NCBI GenBank assembly: GCA_031285295.1
Contig: JAITWK010000039.1
Span: 62,001 to 126,000 of the forward strand
Origin: Deltaproteobacteria bacterium
GTDB lineage: Bacteria > Desulfobacterota > Desulfovibrionia > Desulfovibrionales > Desulfovibrionaceae
Reading direction: 5' to 3'
DNA: 64,000 nt
Part shown: positions 18,340 through 27,252 of the stretch, in pieces
How the letters are laid out: the number at the start of each line of letters is the position of its first letter
Numbering within the stretch: the first letter of the stretch is position 1
The notes under the pieces: generated by a model
Told to the model about the DNA's origin: nothing
Seen by the model: only the letters and a program-made list of their open reading frames with translations
Databases searched by the model: none
Made by a program: the position numbers and the translations under genes

Positions 18340-20337
18340 TCAGGCCCGTCCCTTGGGGCGCTCGCCCATAAAATACAGCGAAAGTTTGCAACCGCCTCCG
18401 GGGCGGCACTCAAGTACGGCCCGCCCACCATGCTCACGTGCGGTTTTATCCACCAGCGAAAGTCCCAGCCCGGTTCCTTTGGCCTTGCTGGTATAGAAAG
18501 CCTCAAAAGCCTGCTTTTTACGTTCTTCATCCATGCCGATGCCGTTATCTTCCACCTCCAGCACGATCCAGTCATCGCGCTGAAAACTGCGTACCGTTAT
18601 CTCCGGTTTCCAGTTGAGCTGAATGGAGCGTCCGGCTTCGCGTTTCTCGCCCAGAGCATCCAGACTGTTCAGAATGAGGTTGAGCAAAGCCTGTTTGATG
18701 GAATCGGCATCAGCCAACACTTGCGCCACCTGTAAATCCACGCGCAATCCCACTTTACCGGCTTCGAGATCAAAACGCAGCAGGGCGGCGACTTCATCAA
18801 CAATTTGCAGCAAATTGACCTGTACAAATTCGGCCTTTTTGCTGCGGGCCAGATAAAGCAGATCCGTTATGACCCGATTCAGGCGATCCGCTTCGCGGAC
18901 CATGGTTTTGGCGTATTCCTCGTCCGGTTTGATTCCGGCGAATTTTTTCGCGAAATACTGGGCAAAACCGCGCAGGGCGGAAAGCGGATTACGAATTTCA
19001 TGAGCCACGCCAGCGGCCAAAGTGCCTACCGCCGCCATCTTTTCCGCCTGGGCCAGGCTGCGCTCCAGAGTGTTCAGGCGGGTACGGTCGCGGATCAGCA
19101 AAAGGCGTACCGGTGATTCATCCTCGCCGCGAAAACTGGAAAGCAGTATTTCAAGCTGCTTGCCGCCCACCTCGGCCTGCAACCAGCCGATGTTACCCTG
19201 CCCGTCTTTGAGGGGCAGGCCAAACTCGTGGCCGATTTCCTGCCCGAAATCAGTATTGAGCAATCCGGTAACCCGCAGCTTGGGGCCAGACTCCTGAAAG
19301 CCTTCCGCCTTGGCCTCAAATTCGGATAATTGCAACGAATCAACAAAGGCGGAGGGCAAATCCTCCAGCCGCTTGCCAGCCATGGTGCCTTCGTTGAAAT
19401 CCAGCAACCTGTGCGCGGCCGGGTTGGCGGCCTGAATTTCATTGTAGGCGTTAACTGTGATCAGTCCGTCGGGCAGATTGTCCCAAAGTTTGGCCTGAAA
19501 GCGCTCCAGCACTCTGGCCTTGCCGACCAAAGCGCGGCGGGACATCAAACTGACCGAAAGACCCCAGATGAATACAGCTGCGGCCAGAATATACAGGCTC
19601 TGCAAAATGGCGTTCTGCCGGAAACTGGCATACACGCCCAGGCTGCGTTCCATGCTCATGCCGATGACCAGATAGGCGGGCGTTCCGGCAAACGGATTGG
19701 GAGCGGGATTCCTTTCCGCGATAACCTGCGCCAGTGACGTTTGGGGTGACGGCACGGCCTTGGGAATTGCGGGAGATCCGGAGGGCAGGGGTACCTGGGA
19801 AGGTTGGGGAACCCTGGGCGTTTTTGGCGTACGGGAAGCCTGAGAGGCCGGAGAATCCTGGGATGATTCCGGCGGCTGGGCTGGCTGGAGGGCAATCCGG
19901 CTGGCATAGGCAAAGAAATTTCTTTCGCCCAAAGTTTGCACCGAATACCATTCCTCACCGCGCGCCAGTTCGTCCAATTGCTGACGTTGCAACAATACCG
20001 GGCGGATTCTGCCTTGACGGCTCAGGAATACCCGGCGCCCTTTCTCGTCCAGAATTTCAATGTACAGAAGATCGCTATTGCTCCCGAAGTCGGAGAAAAG
20101 ATCCTGCATTCCGCTCCAGGCCTCTTCGCGGTGTCCTTCAAGCCGCCATTGCCGCCGGAAGGTGTTTTCAATGGTCTGGGCAATGGATTTGGCGCTCACG
20201 GCCAGGTATTGGACCCCGGCGTCCTGCTGCTGGCGCAGCATCTGCCAGGTTGAAAGCACCAGCGTAAAACCTATGACCAGCAGGGCCAGCACGGCTGTCA
20301 GCAAAGTGCCTTTTTCGCTTTGGCCCGCTACTTCCAT
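18340..20337 (-). CDS. Membrane sensor histidine kinase with PAS domain
   Basis: This 665-residue protein has an N-terminal transmembrane helix (residues about 11-31), a periplasmic sensor region, a second helix near 248-270, a PAS-like domain (LWDNLPDGLITVNAYNEIQAANPAAHRLL), then the HisKA domain with the phosphoacceptor His446 in AAGVAHEIRNPLSALRG, and an HATPase domain with LNLILNSLDAL, VEDNGIGMD and GTGLGLSLV. The layout is like ZraS/AtoS kinases that pair with sigma-54 regulators, but no response regulator is next to it, so it is an orphan. The sensor region contains an unusual Pro/Ser-rich stretch of about 55 residues (about 152-206). AGGAG lies seven nt before the start. Confidence 0.9.
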   Translation of the reverse strand: MEVAGQSEKGTLLTAVLALLVIGFTLVLSTWQMLRQQQDAGVQYLAVSAKSIAQTIENTFRRQWRLEGHREEAWSGMQDLFSDFGSNSDLLYIEILDEKGRRVFLSRQGRIRPVLLQRQQLDELARGEEWYSVQTLGERNFFAYASRIALQPAQPPESSQDSPASQASRTPKTPRVPQPSQVPLPSGSPAIPKAVPSPQTSLAQVIAERNPAPNPFAGTPAYLVIGMSMERSLGVYASFRQNAILQSLYILAAAVFIWGLSVSLMSRRALVGKARVLERFQAKLWDNLPDGLITVNAYNEIQAANPAAHRLLDFNEGTMAGKRLEDLPSAFVDSLQLSEFEAKAEGFQESGPKLRVTGLLNTDFGQEIGHEFGLPLKDGQGNIGWLQAEVGGKQLEILLSSFRGEDESPVRLLLIRDRTRLNTLERSLAQAEKMAAVGTLAAGVAHEIRNPLSALRGFAQYFAKKFAGIKPDEEYAKTMVREADRLNRVITDLLYLARSKKAEFVQVNLLQIVDEVAALLRFDLEAGKVGLRVDLQVAQVLADADSIKQALLNLILNSLDALGEKREAGRSIQLNWKPEITVRSFQRDDWIVLEVEDNGIGMDEERKKQAFEAFYTSKAKGTGLGLSLVDKTAREHGGRAVLECRPGGGCKLSLYFMGERPKGRA

Positions 20338-20345
20338 TTATGTTC

Positions 20346-20425
20346 TCCTGCCTGATGAGCTTGATGCGCTTAATGCGTATAACGCGCTCGATGCGTCTGA
20401 AGTGCCTGACGCGCTTGATGCATAT
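20346..20425. repeat. Degenerate short repeats upstream of the sensor kinase
   Basis: Variants of a 9-12 bp unit around CGCTTGATGCG (also CGCTCGATGCG and CGCTTGATGCA) recur across about 80 bp in the 5' flank of the kinase. The copies are imperfect. No protein-coding role is evident. Confidence 0.4.
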
Positions 20426-20512
20426 GACGCGCCAGTGTTGTAAATATCCGGCGAGAATAAACTTAAAACAGATTCGGCGCAATATTTTGCGGATGCCCCT
20501 TAAAACAGGGAT

Positions 20513-20540
20513 ATTGCAAATTGTGCAAAATGTTGCAAAA
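20513..20540. repeat. Three phased TTGCAAA-type direct repeats
   Basis: TGCAAA occurs at 20515, 20524 and 20534, each with T-rich flanks, a spacing of 9-10 bp. Arrays phased with the helix like this often bind regulators cooperatively. The site is between the divergent kinase and PHP genes, about 40 bp before the PHP start. Confidence 0.4.
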
Positions 20541-20576
20541 CTCAGGCGGTAAATTAAATCGGTAAGGGGTTAAACA

Positions 20577-21416
20577 ATGATCAAGGCGGATTTGCATAAC
20601 CATACCAGGCATTCGCACGCGGCAGACAGCGTTGCGGCCATGGCGGAAGCCGCGCAGGCAAAAGGACTGGAATTTTTCGGGCTTTCAGAGCATTCGCCAA
20701 GACCGGACGGCTATCTCTATCCTGCCGATTATCAGGAAAAACTTCTGGCCACCTACGGGCAGTATATAGACGAAGTGAAGTCCTTGCGTGCGGCAAAGCA
20801 AAACAACTTTCGGGTGCTGCTCGGTCTGGAGGTTGATTTCATGCCGGATGAAGAGGCGTTCGCCCGCCGGGCCGTATCCGGGCATGATTTCGACTATGTC
20901 ATCGGCGGTCTGCACTTTCAGGGTAACTGGGGTTTTGATTACGCCCAGGCTGATTGGGACAAGCTTGACGAAACCAGGCGCAGAGGCTGCTATGTGCGCT
21001 ATTACCGCGACCTTGCCGCCCTGTGCCGCAGCGGCGTGGCCCAGATTATCGCCCACCCGGATTTGATCAAGCTTTTCAGCGCGGACAGTTTTAAGCGCTG
21101 GCTGGATACGAAGGAAGCGGAAGAGGTTTTGGCCGAAACCTTCGGCCTGATGAAGGAACTGGATTTGATTATGGAGGTTTCCTCTGCCGGGCTGCGTAAA
21201 CCCTGCCGGGAAATTTATCCCGGCCCGCGTATCATGGAACTGGCCGCCGGACTGGGCCTGAAAATCTGCCTTTCTTCCGATGCGCACAGCACAGCGCAGA
21301 TTGCCTATGCCTTTGATGAACTTGAAAGCTACTGCAAAAGCTTTGGCTTCGGCGGCTCCTGGATTGTTGAGGGGGGGCGTCAAGTGGCTTTGCCTTTCGA
21401 CAAAAATCATTGCTGA
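20577..21416 (+). CDS. PHP-domain histidinol-phosphatase-like protein
   Basis: The 279-residue product is a PHP-family metallophosphoesterase. The metal-binding motifs are in order: DLHNH near residue 5, SEHSP near 38, LGLEVDF near 80, GGLHF near 107, AHPD near 161 and SSDAHS near 239. This pattern and length fit the HisK-type histidinol phosphatase that performs the penultimate step of histidine synthesis in Firmicutes and some Desulfobacterota. No other his gene is nearby, so the substrate is inferred from family only. The ATG follows AAGGGG by about ten nt, and a bidirectional terminator follows. Confidence 0.8.
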   Translation: MIKADLHNHTRHSHAADSVAAMAEAAQAKGLEFFGLSEHSPRPDGYLYPADYQEKLLATYGQYIDEVKSLRAAKQNNFRVLLGLEVDFMPDEEAFARRAVSGHDFDYVIGGLHFQGNWGFDYAQADWDKLDETRRRGCYVRYYRDLAALCRSGVAQIIAHPDLIKLFSADSFKRWLDTKEAEEVLAETFGLMKELDLIMEVSSAGLRKPCREIYPGPRIMELAAGLGLKICLSSDAHSTAQIAYAFDELESYCKSFGFGGSWIVEGGRQVALPFDKNHC

Positions 21417-21454
21417 TGTGCATGTGCAACAAACAAGGGTTACACCAGCAGTTA

Positions 21455-21489
21455 AAAACCGCCCGCGCTTTACCAACGCGGGCGGTTTT
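21455..21489. terminator. Bidirectional intrinsic terminator
   Basis: A 13-bp perfect stem (AAAACCGCCCGCG at 21455-21467 with its complement at 21477-21489) has A-rich and T-rich flanks on the two sides. It therefore can end both the PHP gene on the plus strand and ahbC on the minus strand. Confidence 0.9.
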
Positions 21490-21513
21490 AGTTCTATCTT
21501 ATTTCAGCTTGTT

Positions 21514-22701
21514 CTATTTGATGCCGATTTCTTCGTCAGTCAGGTAACAGGCCGGATCTTCGGCCCAGACGTCACCGTAAACCGCTTCGGCTCTGGCCCG
21601 GAAGTTACCGGCGCAGATGTTCAGGAAGCGGCATTTGGCGCAGCGGCCCTTAACGTGTTTGGCCTTTTCCTTGAGCTGGGGCAGCAGTTCAAGGTTGGGA
21701 TCGCTCCAGATTTCCGAGAAGGGGCGTTCCAGCACATTGCCAAAGGTATGGTTGCGCCAGAACTGGTCGGCGTGTACCTGACCATCCCAGGAGATGCAGC
21801 CGATGCCGCGACCAGAGCTGTTGCCTTCGTTGAACTGCAAAAGTTCGAAAACTTCTTCGGCCCGCTTGGGATCTTCCTTCTGCATACGCATCCACAGGTA
21901 GGGACCGTCGGCGTGGTTATCCACGGTAAGCACTTCCTTGGTCAGGCCCTTGTCAAACATGGCGCGGGTCTTGTCCATGATCAGATCCACCATTTGCCGG
22001 GTTTCGGCATGGTTCAGATCTTCCTTGATCAGTTCCGAGCCGCGCCCGGAATAGACCAGGTGATAGAAGCAGATGCGCGGGATTTCCAGATCTTCCACCA
22101 GTTGGAAAAGCTTGGGCACTTCCGAGGCGTTGCGCCGGTTGATGGTAAAGCGCAAGCCAACTTTCAGACCTTCGGCCTGGCAGTTTTCAATGCCCTGCAG
22201 GGCTTTTTTGAAGGAACCGGGTACGGCGCGGAACTTGTCGTGTACTTCTTCGCCGCCGTCCAGGGAAATGCCTACATAGGAAAGGTTGACCGCCTTGAGT
22301 TCACGGGCCTTTTCCTTGGTGATCAAGGTTCCGTTGGTGGAAATTACCGCCCGCATACCCTTTTGCGTGGCATAGGCGGCCAGTTCGGTCAGGTCTTTGC
22401 GCACCAGCGGTTCGCCGCCGGAAAAGAGCATGACCGGAGCGCCAAAAGCGGCCAAATCGTCGATCATCTCTTTGGCTTTGGCCGTGGAAATATCGTCCTG
22501 CCCGGCCTGTTCGTCCAGAGCTTGGGCATAGCAATGCACGCATTTCAGGTTGCAGCGCCGGGTCATGTTCCAGACCACCACCGGCTTTTTGTCTGCGGAA
22601 AATTGCAGCAGGTGCGAGGGAAGCTGGCCGGAATGACGCTGGTAGCGCAGGGCATCCGAAGGTTCGACCTGCCCGCAGTAAAGTTTGGAAATGCCGATCA
22701 T
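21514..22701 (-). CDS. ahbC: 12,18-didecarboxysiroheme deacetylase (radical SAM)
   Basis: AhbC removes the two acetate side chains of 12,18-didecarboxysiroheme in the alternative heme pathway of sulfate reducers and archaea. The start at 22701 (MIGISKLYCGQVEPSDALRY) has AAGGAG five nt upstream and matches AhbC proteins as I recall them. The radical SAM cluster is C50-x3-C54-x2-C57 (RRCNLKCVHCYA). LFSGGEPL is the SAM-binding turn, and a C-terminal cysteine-rich part (CAKCRFLNICAGNFRARAEA) would hold an auxiliary cluster. The 395-residue length fits. AhbD and NirJ are close relatives. The conserved N-terminus favours AhbC. Confidence 0.82.
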   Translation of the reverse strand: MIGISKLYCGQVEPSDALRYQRHSGQLPSHLLQFSADKKPVVVWNMTRRCNLKCVHCYAQALDEQAGQDDISTAKAKEMIDDLAAFGAPVMLFSGGEPLVRKDLTELAAYATQKGMRAVISTNGTLITKEKARELKAVNLSYVGISLDGGEEVHDKFRAVPGSFKKALQGIENCQAEGLKVGLRFTINRRNASEVPKLFQLVEDLEIPRICFYHLVYSGRGSELIKEDLNHAETRQMVDLIMDKTRAMFDKGLTKEVLTVDNHADGPYLWMRMQKEDPKRAEEVFELLQFNEGNSSGRGIGCISWDGQVHADQFWRNHTFGNVLERPFSEIWSDPNLELLPQLKEKAKHVKGRCAKCRFLNICAGNFRARAEAVYGDVWAEDPACYLTDEEIGIK

Positions 22702-22815
22702 GGGTTCTCCTTGGAACAATTAACGCTTAGAGCATAACAACAACGTTTCTTATAAAGATATTCACCTGAAAAGCAAGCGACACGAGCGTCTTTTTGCTTA
22801 TCGGGGCAACACCGC

Positions 22816-24405
22816 CTAATTATTGGCTGTTTTGAATCTGCGTAATATAAGCCCCAGGCTTTCCTTCCAAAGCCGTGGCGCAAGCCAGCGGCAAAGCGGC
22901 AGATACAGAGCCGCGAAGCAAAGGCCGCTGGCGGCCAGAGAGAGGGCCGCTCCCGCGAGCGGGGCCAGGGGCAGGCTGTTTTTGATCAAACCGCAGAGCA
23001 GCCAGGCCGGAACGGCGCAGGGCAGCGAAAGAGCCAGCAGTACGCCGGTTCGTGCAAACAGCCCGGCCAGCGCCTCGCTTCCAAACTTTTTTGTCCAGCG
23101 CCAGCCGAGCAGGGCAGTATACAGGGCCAGACTAAGCGTACCGGCCAGAGCCACGCCAGCCGGGCCGAGCTGTTGTCCCAAAAGGTAATAGAGCGGCAGG
23201 CAGATCAGCGTAGCCAGACTGCCGGTCAGCACCGGGGTGATGGTGTTTTCATTGGCATAGAAGCCGCGCCCCAGAATTTGCTGCACGGCCCAAAAGCCCA
23301 CGCTGCCCAGCATGATGATCAGCAGCAGTGAAGAGGTGGCTGTATCGGTGGCGGAAAAGCGCCCCTGTTCAAAAATCAGCCGCATCATAGGCTCGGCTGC
23401 GGCCATCATCCAGAAGGCCAGCGGGATAATCACGGCCAGCGAGGCCAGCAGGGCGCGATTAAGAGTGGTGTTGAAGCCCTCGCGGTCGCCAGCGGCGGCC
23501 AGGGCGGCCAAAAATGGATAGGAAGCCACACCAGCGGCCTGGGCCACCACCCCAACCGGAACCATCATAATGCGCCGGGCGTAGTTGAGCAGGCTGACCC
23601 CCCCCTCCGGCCCCAGTGAGCCGAAAACGCGCAGAAAAGCCTCGTCCAGCACCACGATGGACTGCCCCAGCATCAGGGGCAGAGCCAGAAGCAGGAATTT
23701 TTTCAGGCCGGGGTGGGTAAGGCAAAGGTTAAGACGCAGCCCGCCGGAGCTTTTGGAGGCGGCGGCCAGAGCGGGCAGGCAGAGGCTGCCAAGAAACGCG
23801 CCAACGAGGACGCCCCAGAGGAAGCCCTCCATGCCGCTGCCCGGAAAGAGGTAAAAGAAGACCACGCCGCCAATGATGATGCAACCGTTGTAAATGAGCG
23901 GCGTCAGAGCCGGAATGGCGAACTGGCGGCGCATAAAGAGCAGGGCGGTAAAGCAGGCCCCCGGCAAAAAACAGGCTTGGGCCGGAAGAATGATGCGCAT
24001 GAATCCGGCCAGACGCTGCTGCGCCTCCGGTGCGAAGCCGGGCGCGGAAAGCATGGCCAGTTCGAACGCGAAAACCCAGGCCAGGGCGCTTAAAGTGCTG
24101 ATGCCAATAACCACCCACCAGAAGGCCGCTGAAAAGAAACGCCAGCCCTCTGCCTCGCTTTGCTTGAAAAAACGATTCAGCAGCGGGATCAGAGTGATGG
24201 AGAAGTAACCGCCAGCCAGCAGATAGTTGATGAAATCCGGTATGACAAAAGCCGCGAAGTAAATATCCGTATCCGGCCCGGCCCCATAGTAATAGGAGAT
24301 GACCTTGTCGCGGACAAGTCCCATGAAGCGCGACAGGAACACGCTGGCCGCCATAATCAGCGCGGCTGGACCTAAACGCTGGGCTTTTGTGAATATATTC
24401 GACAC
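22816..24405 (-). CDS. murJ: Lipid II flippase MurJ
   Basis: MurJ moves the peptidoglycan precursor lipid II across the inner membrane. The 529-residue protein is almost entirely hydrophobic, with about 14 transmembrane segments. The conserved N-terminal SRFMGLVRDKVISYYYGAGPDTDIYFAAFVIPDF and GGYFSITLIPLLNRFF match the MviN/MurJ family, including the arginines lining the cavity. No cell-wall genes adjoin. The start is followed downstream on the other side by the long-hairpin copy of the AGGCACTAC repeat. Confidence 0.93.
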   Translation of the reverse strand: MSNIFTKAQRLGPAALIMAASVFLSRFMGLVRDKVISYYYGAGPDTDIYFAAFVIPDFINYLLAGGYFSITLIPLLNRFFKQSEAEGWRFFSAAFWWVVIGISTLSALAWVFAFELAMLSAPGFAPEAQQRLAGFMRIILPAQACFLPGACFTALLFMRRQFAIPALTPLIYNGCIIIGGVVFFYLFPGSGMEGFLWGVLVGAFLGSLCLPALAAASKSSGGLRLNLCLTHPGLKKFLLLALPLMLGQSIVVLDEAFLRVFGSLGPEGGVSLLNYARRIMMVPVGVVAQAAGVASYPFLAALAAAGDREGFNTTLNRALLASLAVIIPLAFWMMAAAEPMMRLIFEQGRFSATDTATSSLLLIIMLGSVGFWAVQQILGRGFYANENTITPVLTGSLATLICLPLYYLLGQQLGPAGVALAGTLSLALYTALLGWRWTKKFGSEALAGLFARTGVLLALSLPCAVPAWLLCGLIKNSLPLAPLAGAALSLAASGLCFAALYLPLCRWLAPRLWKESLGLILRRFKTANN

Positions 24406-24424
24406 TCTCAGAATCCTGATAGGA

Positions 24425-24549
24425 GTAGTGCCTCATTTTGCCGTGATGCTGCGTCAGATTTCGTTTTTGCCTCTGGTCGAGTACGAAAAGAGTACACTCC
24501 CATCGGCAAAAACTCATCTTCCTTGCCTGACGACAAAAGCAGGCACTAC
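24425..24549. repeat. AGGCACTAC repeat, long-hairpin copy
   Basis: This 125-bp segment is an interrupted palindrome. Its termini GTAGTGCCT (24425-24433) and AGGCACTAC (24541-24549) are perfect inverted repeats. Inside are further pairs: TTTTG/CAAAA (24436-24440 with 24534-24538) and TTTTTGCC/GGCAAAAA (24464-24471 with 24505-24512). The same two end motifs occur elsewhere in the window as tandem pairs, at 40,623 and 45,671. It fills nearly all of the gap between murJ and the deaminase gene and looks like a non-coding, MITE- or REP-like unit. Confidence 0.65.
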
Positions 24550-24555
24550 CTAAAA

Positions 24556-25869
24556 TCACACATGTTTTTTCAGCCAAATCCGTATGTCTTCAACTTCCTT
24601 GATCAGGGCCGGGTAGTCCAGGCTGAGGAAGTTGCCGTTTTCGTAAAGTACGCGCCCGTCAACCATGCTCAGGATCACTTCATGCCCGGAGGCGGCATAA
24701 ACCAGATGCGAAACCGGGTCGTTAAAGGGCGTCAGGTTTGGGGCGTTAAGGTCAAGGGCAATCAGGTCAGCCGGGCCGTTTTGCGCAAGCTGGCCAAGTC
24801 CGGGCCAGTGCAGGGCTTCGGCCCCGCCAAGCGTGGCAAGGTTCAGAACGGTTTGCGCGGGCATGGTCGTGGGGTTCAGGTGAACCAGCTTGTGCATGAG
24901 GGCGCAGGAAGACATTTCGGTAAACATGTTCAGGGCGTTGTTGCTGGCCGCACCATCCGTGCCCAGGCCTACGCGTACGCCTTTTTCAAGCATGCGCGAC
25001 ACCGGGGCGGCACCGGAGGCCAGTTTCATGTTGCTTCTGGGGTTGTGTGCCACCACAGTGCCGGTAGAAGCGAAAAGCGCGATTTCCTCTTCGGTCAGAT
25101 CCACGGCATGGGCCACGGTGGTGCGGCTACCCAGAATTCCGGCCCGGCGGCACTGCTCAACCGGGCGGCAGCCGTTCAATTCCAGGCTCTGCGCGGTTTC
25201 ATCTTTGGTTTCGGCCAGATGGATATGCATGGGCAGATCCAGTTCTTCGGCCAGAGCCGCACACTTTTCCAGCAATTCCAAAGTGGTGGTATACACGGAA
25301 TGCGGCGAGATGCAGCAGCGTATGCGCGGATTGCCTTTAAGCTCCTCGGCCTGGGAGCGGGCCAGTTCCAGGGCTTCGTCCCCGTCTTTGGAGGCCAGGG
25401 AGGGGAAGCGGATAATGCCTTCGCCTACCAGAGCCTTCATGCCGGTGGAATCGACAGTGCGGAAAATCGGGGCCTCGTTGATATACATGTCCAAAAAGGC
25501 TGTGGTGCCGGTGCGCAGCATTTCGGCGCAGGCCAGGAGGCTTCCAGCTTGCAGGATTTCCGTGTTGAATTTGGCTTCCAGCGGCCAGATGTGCTTGTTC
25601 AACCATTCCATCAGTTGCAGATCGTCGGCCACGCCGCGCAGCAGGGTCATGGGGATGTGCGTGTGGGCGTTGACCAGGCCTGGCATGATCAGGGCGCGGC
25701 CAAGGTTGATGCTTTTGGCCGGGCGGAAGTTTTGTTTTAAGGTTTCCGCCTCGCCAATGGCCACAATCAAACCGGCATCAATGGCCACGGCGGCTTTTTC
25801 CAGCAGCGGGCATTCAAGGTTCTGGGTAAGTATATAGTCTGCGCTAATCAGAAGTTCACAATTTTTCAT
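24556..25869 (-). CDS. mtaD: 5'-methylthioadenosine/S-adenosylhomocysteine deaminase
   Basis: MtaD-type enzymes deaminate MTA and SAH, the by-products of SAM use, in the cytosol. The 437-residue protein is an amidohydrolase with the metal ligands HTH in LVNAHTHIPMTLLRGVADD, His in MHIHLAETKDE, His in TVAHAVDL and Asp in GTDGAASNNALNMF. The family also contains closely similar chlorohydrolase-like and 5'-deoxyadenosine deaminases, so substrate range is uncertain. It stands directly before a small unknown gene and dam, all on the minus strand. Confidence 0.88.
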   Translation of the reverse strand: MKNCELLISADYILTQNLECPLLEKAAVAIDAGLIVAIGEAETLKQNFRPAKSINLGRALIMPGLVNAHTHIPMTLLRGVADDLQLMEWLNKHIWPLEAKFNTEILQAGSLLACAEMLRTGTTAFLDMYINEAPIFRTVDSTGMKALVGEGIIRFPSLASKDGDEALELARSQAEELKGNPRIRCCISPHSVYTTTLELLEKCAALAEELDLPMHIHLAETKDETAQSLELNGCRPVEQCRRAGILGSRTTVAHAVDLTEEEIALFASTGTVVAHNPRSNMKLASGAAPVSRMLEKGVRVGLGTDGAASNNALNMFTEMSSCALMHKLVHLNPTTMPAQTVLNLATLGGAEALHWPGLGQLAQNGPADLIALDLNAPNLTPFNDPVSHLVYAASGHEVILSMVDGRVLYENGNFLSLDYPALIKEVEDIRIWLKKHV

Positions 25870-25892
25870 ATTCTTTCTACCTTTTTGTAGTG

Positions 25893-26252
25893 TTATTTAT
25901 AGATAAGTCCTAAATCTTCGGCCACCTGTTTTTCCATACGCGCCGATTCCATGAAGGTGAGATAAACCAGGGCGAGTGTGGCGTTATTATCCTCGCTGCC
26001 GCTGCAAAGTTCGGTTAGCTGATCGCCGGGTATGGTTTCCAGCAGGCGATCCGCGAACATGCCAGCCCATTTGCGGTATAGTTCTACAGGCAGCGCTGGT
26101 ATTTGGGCGGCAGTGGATTTCAGTGCCGCCTCGTCCATATTCGGTTGACTCAGGGCCAGAAAATCGTACAGGGCTTCGCCACGCCGCGCCGCGTCCGCAT
26201 CCAGGCGGCCCAGCACCACGGCAATTATATGATCGCGCTTTGCGTTGGACAT
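25893..26252 (-). CDS. Small conserved-looking protein downstream of dam
   Basis: I do not recognise this 119-residue soluble protein. It is mostly helical by composition, with acidic and Leu/Ala-rich segments and no cysteine-rich or membrane region. Translation most likely begins at the ATG at 26252 (MSNAKRDHIIAVVLGRL), which has GGA upstream. An ATG four codons earlier (26264) lies inside dam. The tight overlap or near-overlap with dam means the two are translated from one message, so the product may assist or be controlled with the methylase. Nothing suggests a restriction endonuclease fold. Confidence 0.7.
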   Translation of the reverse strand: MSNAKRDHIIAVVLGRLDADAARRGEALYDFLALSQPNMDEAALKSTAAQIPALPVELYRKWAGMFADRLLETIPGDQLTELCSGSEDNNATLALVYLTFMESARMEKQVAEDLGLIYK

Positions 26253-26256
26253 TTTA

Positions 26257-27069
26257 TTATCCATATACAGCCATCAATTCCGGGGCTACATCACGATTGG
26301 CGCCATTACAGCTTATAAAACGCTGCACGGTGAACTGTTTGATAATCGCCGAAGAGTAAAGATTTCGGGTGGCTTCTGTATCGTGATTGCTCAAAACAAC
26401 GGGTATGCCATTTTCCCAGGCCTGTCTGGCACATGCCGCCAAATCCCGCTGATCCTGGGCCTGAAAGGAGTTTCCCGTGTAAGCCGTGAAACTGGCGGTC
26501 TGTGAAAGTGGCATATAGGGAGGATCGCAATACACTACATCGCCTGCCTTGAGGCTGCTGAAGACGGAGCGAAAATCCATTGCCATAAATTCTGTGCTGG
26601 TGGAGCGTGTTTTACGATAAAAAGCTCGCAACTCTTCCAGAGGAAAATATGGTTTTTTGTATTTACCGAACGGGACATTGAAGCCGCCCCTGGAATTATA
26701 CCGAACCAGTCCATTAAAGGCATGACGGTTTACGTACAGCAGCAGGGCGGCCCGCTCTCTGGCCCCGGATGAGGCGTTAAGCCTGTCCCGAAGTTCCGTA
26801 TAGCTTGTGGGGGTATTATTTTCCGGCGTAAAGAACGAGGCGCAATATTGAATAAAATCTTCGCCTTCCCGCTGAATGTGCTTATATAATTCAATGAGGT
26901 CGCTGTTAAAATCGCAAATCAGCGCCTGAGGGAAATCCGCATTGAGATAAACAGCACCCGACCCGGCAAAAGGCTCCACAAAGCGCGTGCCTGACGGCAA
27001 CTCCCGCAGGATTTTATCCAGAAGGCGGTACTTTCCGCCTGCCCATTTGAGAAAAGGTTTGGTGTACAC
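26257..27069 (-). CDS. dam: DNA adenine methyltransferase, Dam type
   Basis: Dam methylates adenine in GATC. The product starts at a GTG (27069) seven nt after AGGAG, giving VYTKPFLKWAGGKYRLLDKIL. This is 270 residues, close to E. coli Dam at 278. Motif I is RFVEPFAGSGAVYLN and the catalytic motif IV is DPPY at D182. The TRD region (LLYVNRHAFNGLVRYNSRGGFNVPFG) is of the Dam/DpnM class. No restriction enzyme is adjacent, so it appears to be an orphan methylase for regulation, repair or replication control. Confidence 0.9.
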   Translation of the reverse strand: MYTKPFLKWAGGKYRLLDKILRELPSGTRFVEPFAGSGAVYLNADFPQALICDFNSDLIELYKHIQREGEDFIQYCASFFTPENNTPTSYTELRDRLNASSGARERAALLLYVNRHAFNGLVRYNSRGGFNVPFGKYKKPYFPLEELRAFYRKTRSTSTEFMAMDFRSVFSSLKAGDVVYCDPPYMPLSQTASFTAYTGNSFQAQDQRDLAACARQAWENGIPVVLSNHDTEATRNLYSSAIIKQFTVQRFISCNGANRDVAPELMAVYG

Positions 27070-27182
27070 CAAAATACTCCTGCCGTAATTACCAATTGCG
27101 GCCAACCGTATTGCAAAATTGTCATAAAAACAAGGCGCAGTATCACGGCAAACTTGGCCCCTGACAGATGCCGCCTGATTTT

Positions 27183-27210
27183 GCCGCCATTGCAGGCGGC
27201 GGGTATTTTT
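27183..27210 (+). terminator. Terminator-like hairpin before the cyclophilin gene
   Basis: GCCGCC/GGCGGC (27183-27200) with a 6-nt loop is followed by a GTATTTTTG tract on the plus strand. It lies about 45 nt before the ppiase start, where it could act as an attenuator, or it may end an upstream plus-strand transcript. Confidence 0.45.
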
Positions 27211-27252
27211 GTTAAAGCACGGGCATCATAACCCAGCAAGAGGTACTGCAAA

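Noticed and set aside
25893-27069. Restriction-modification system
   Set aside because: The small protein next to Dam has no nuclease motif that I can see, and it is too short and helical for known GATC endonucleases.
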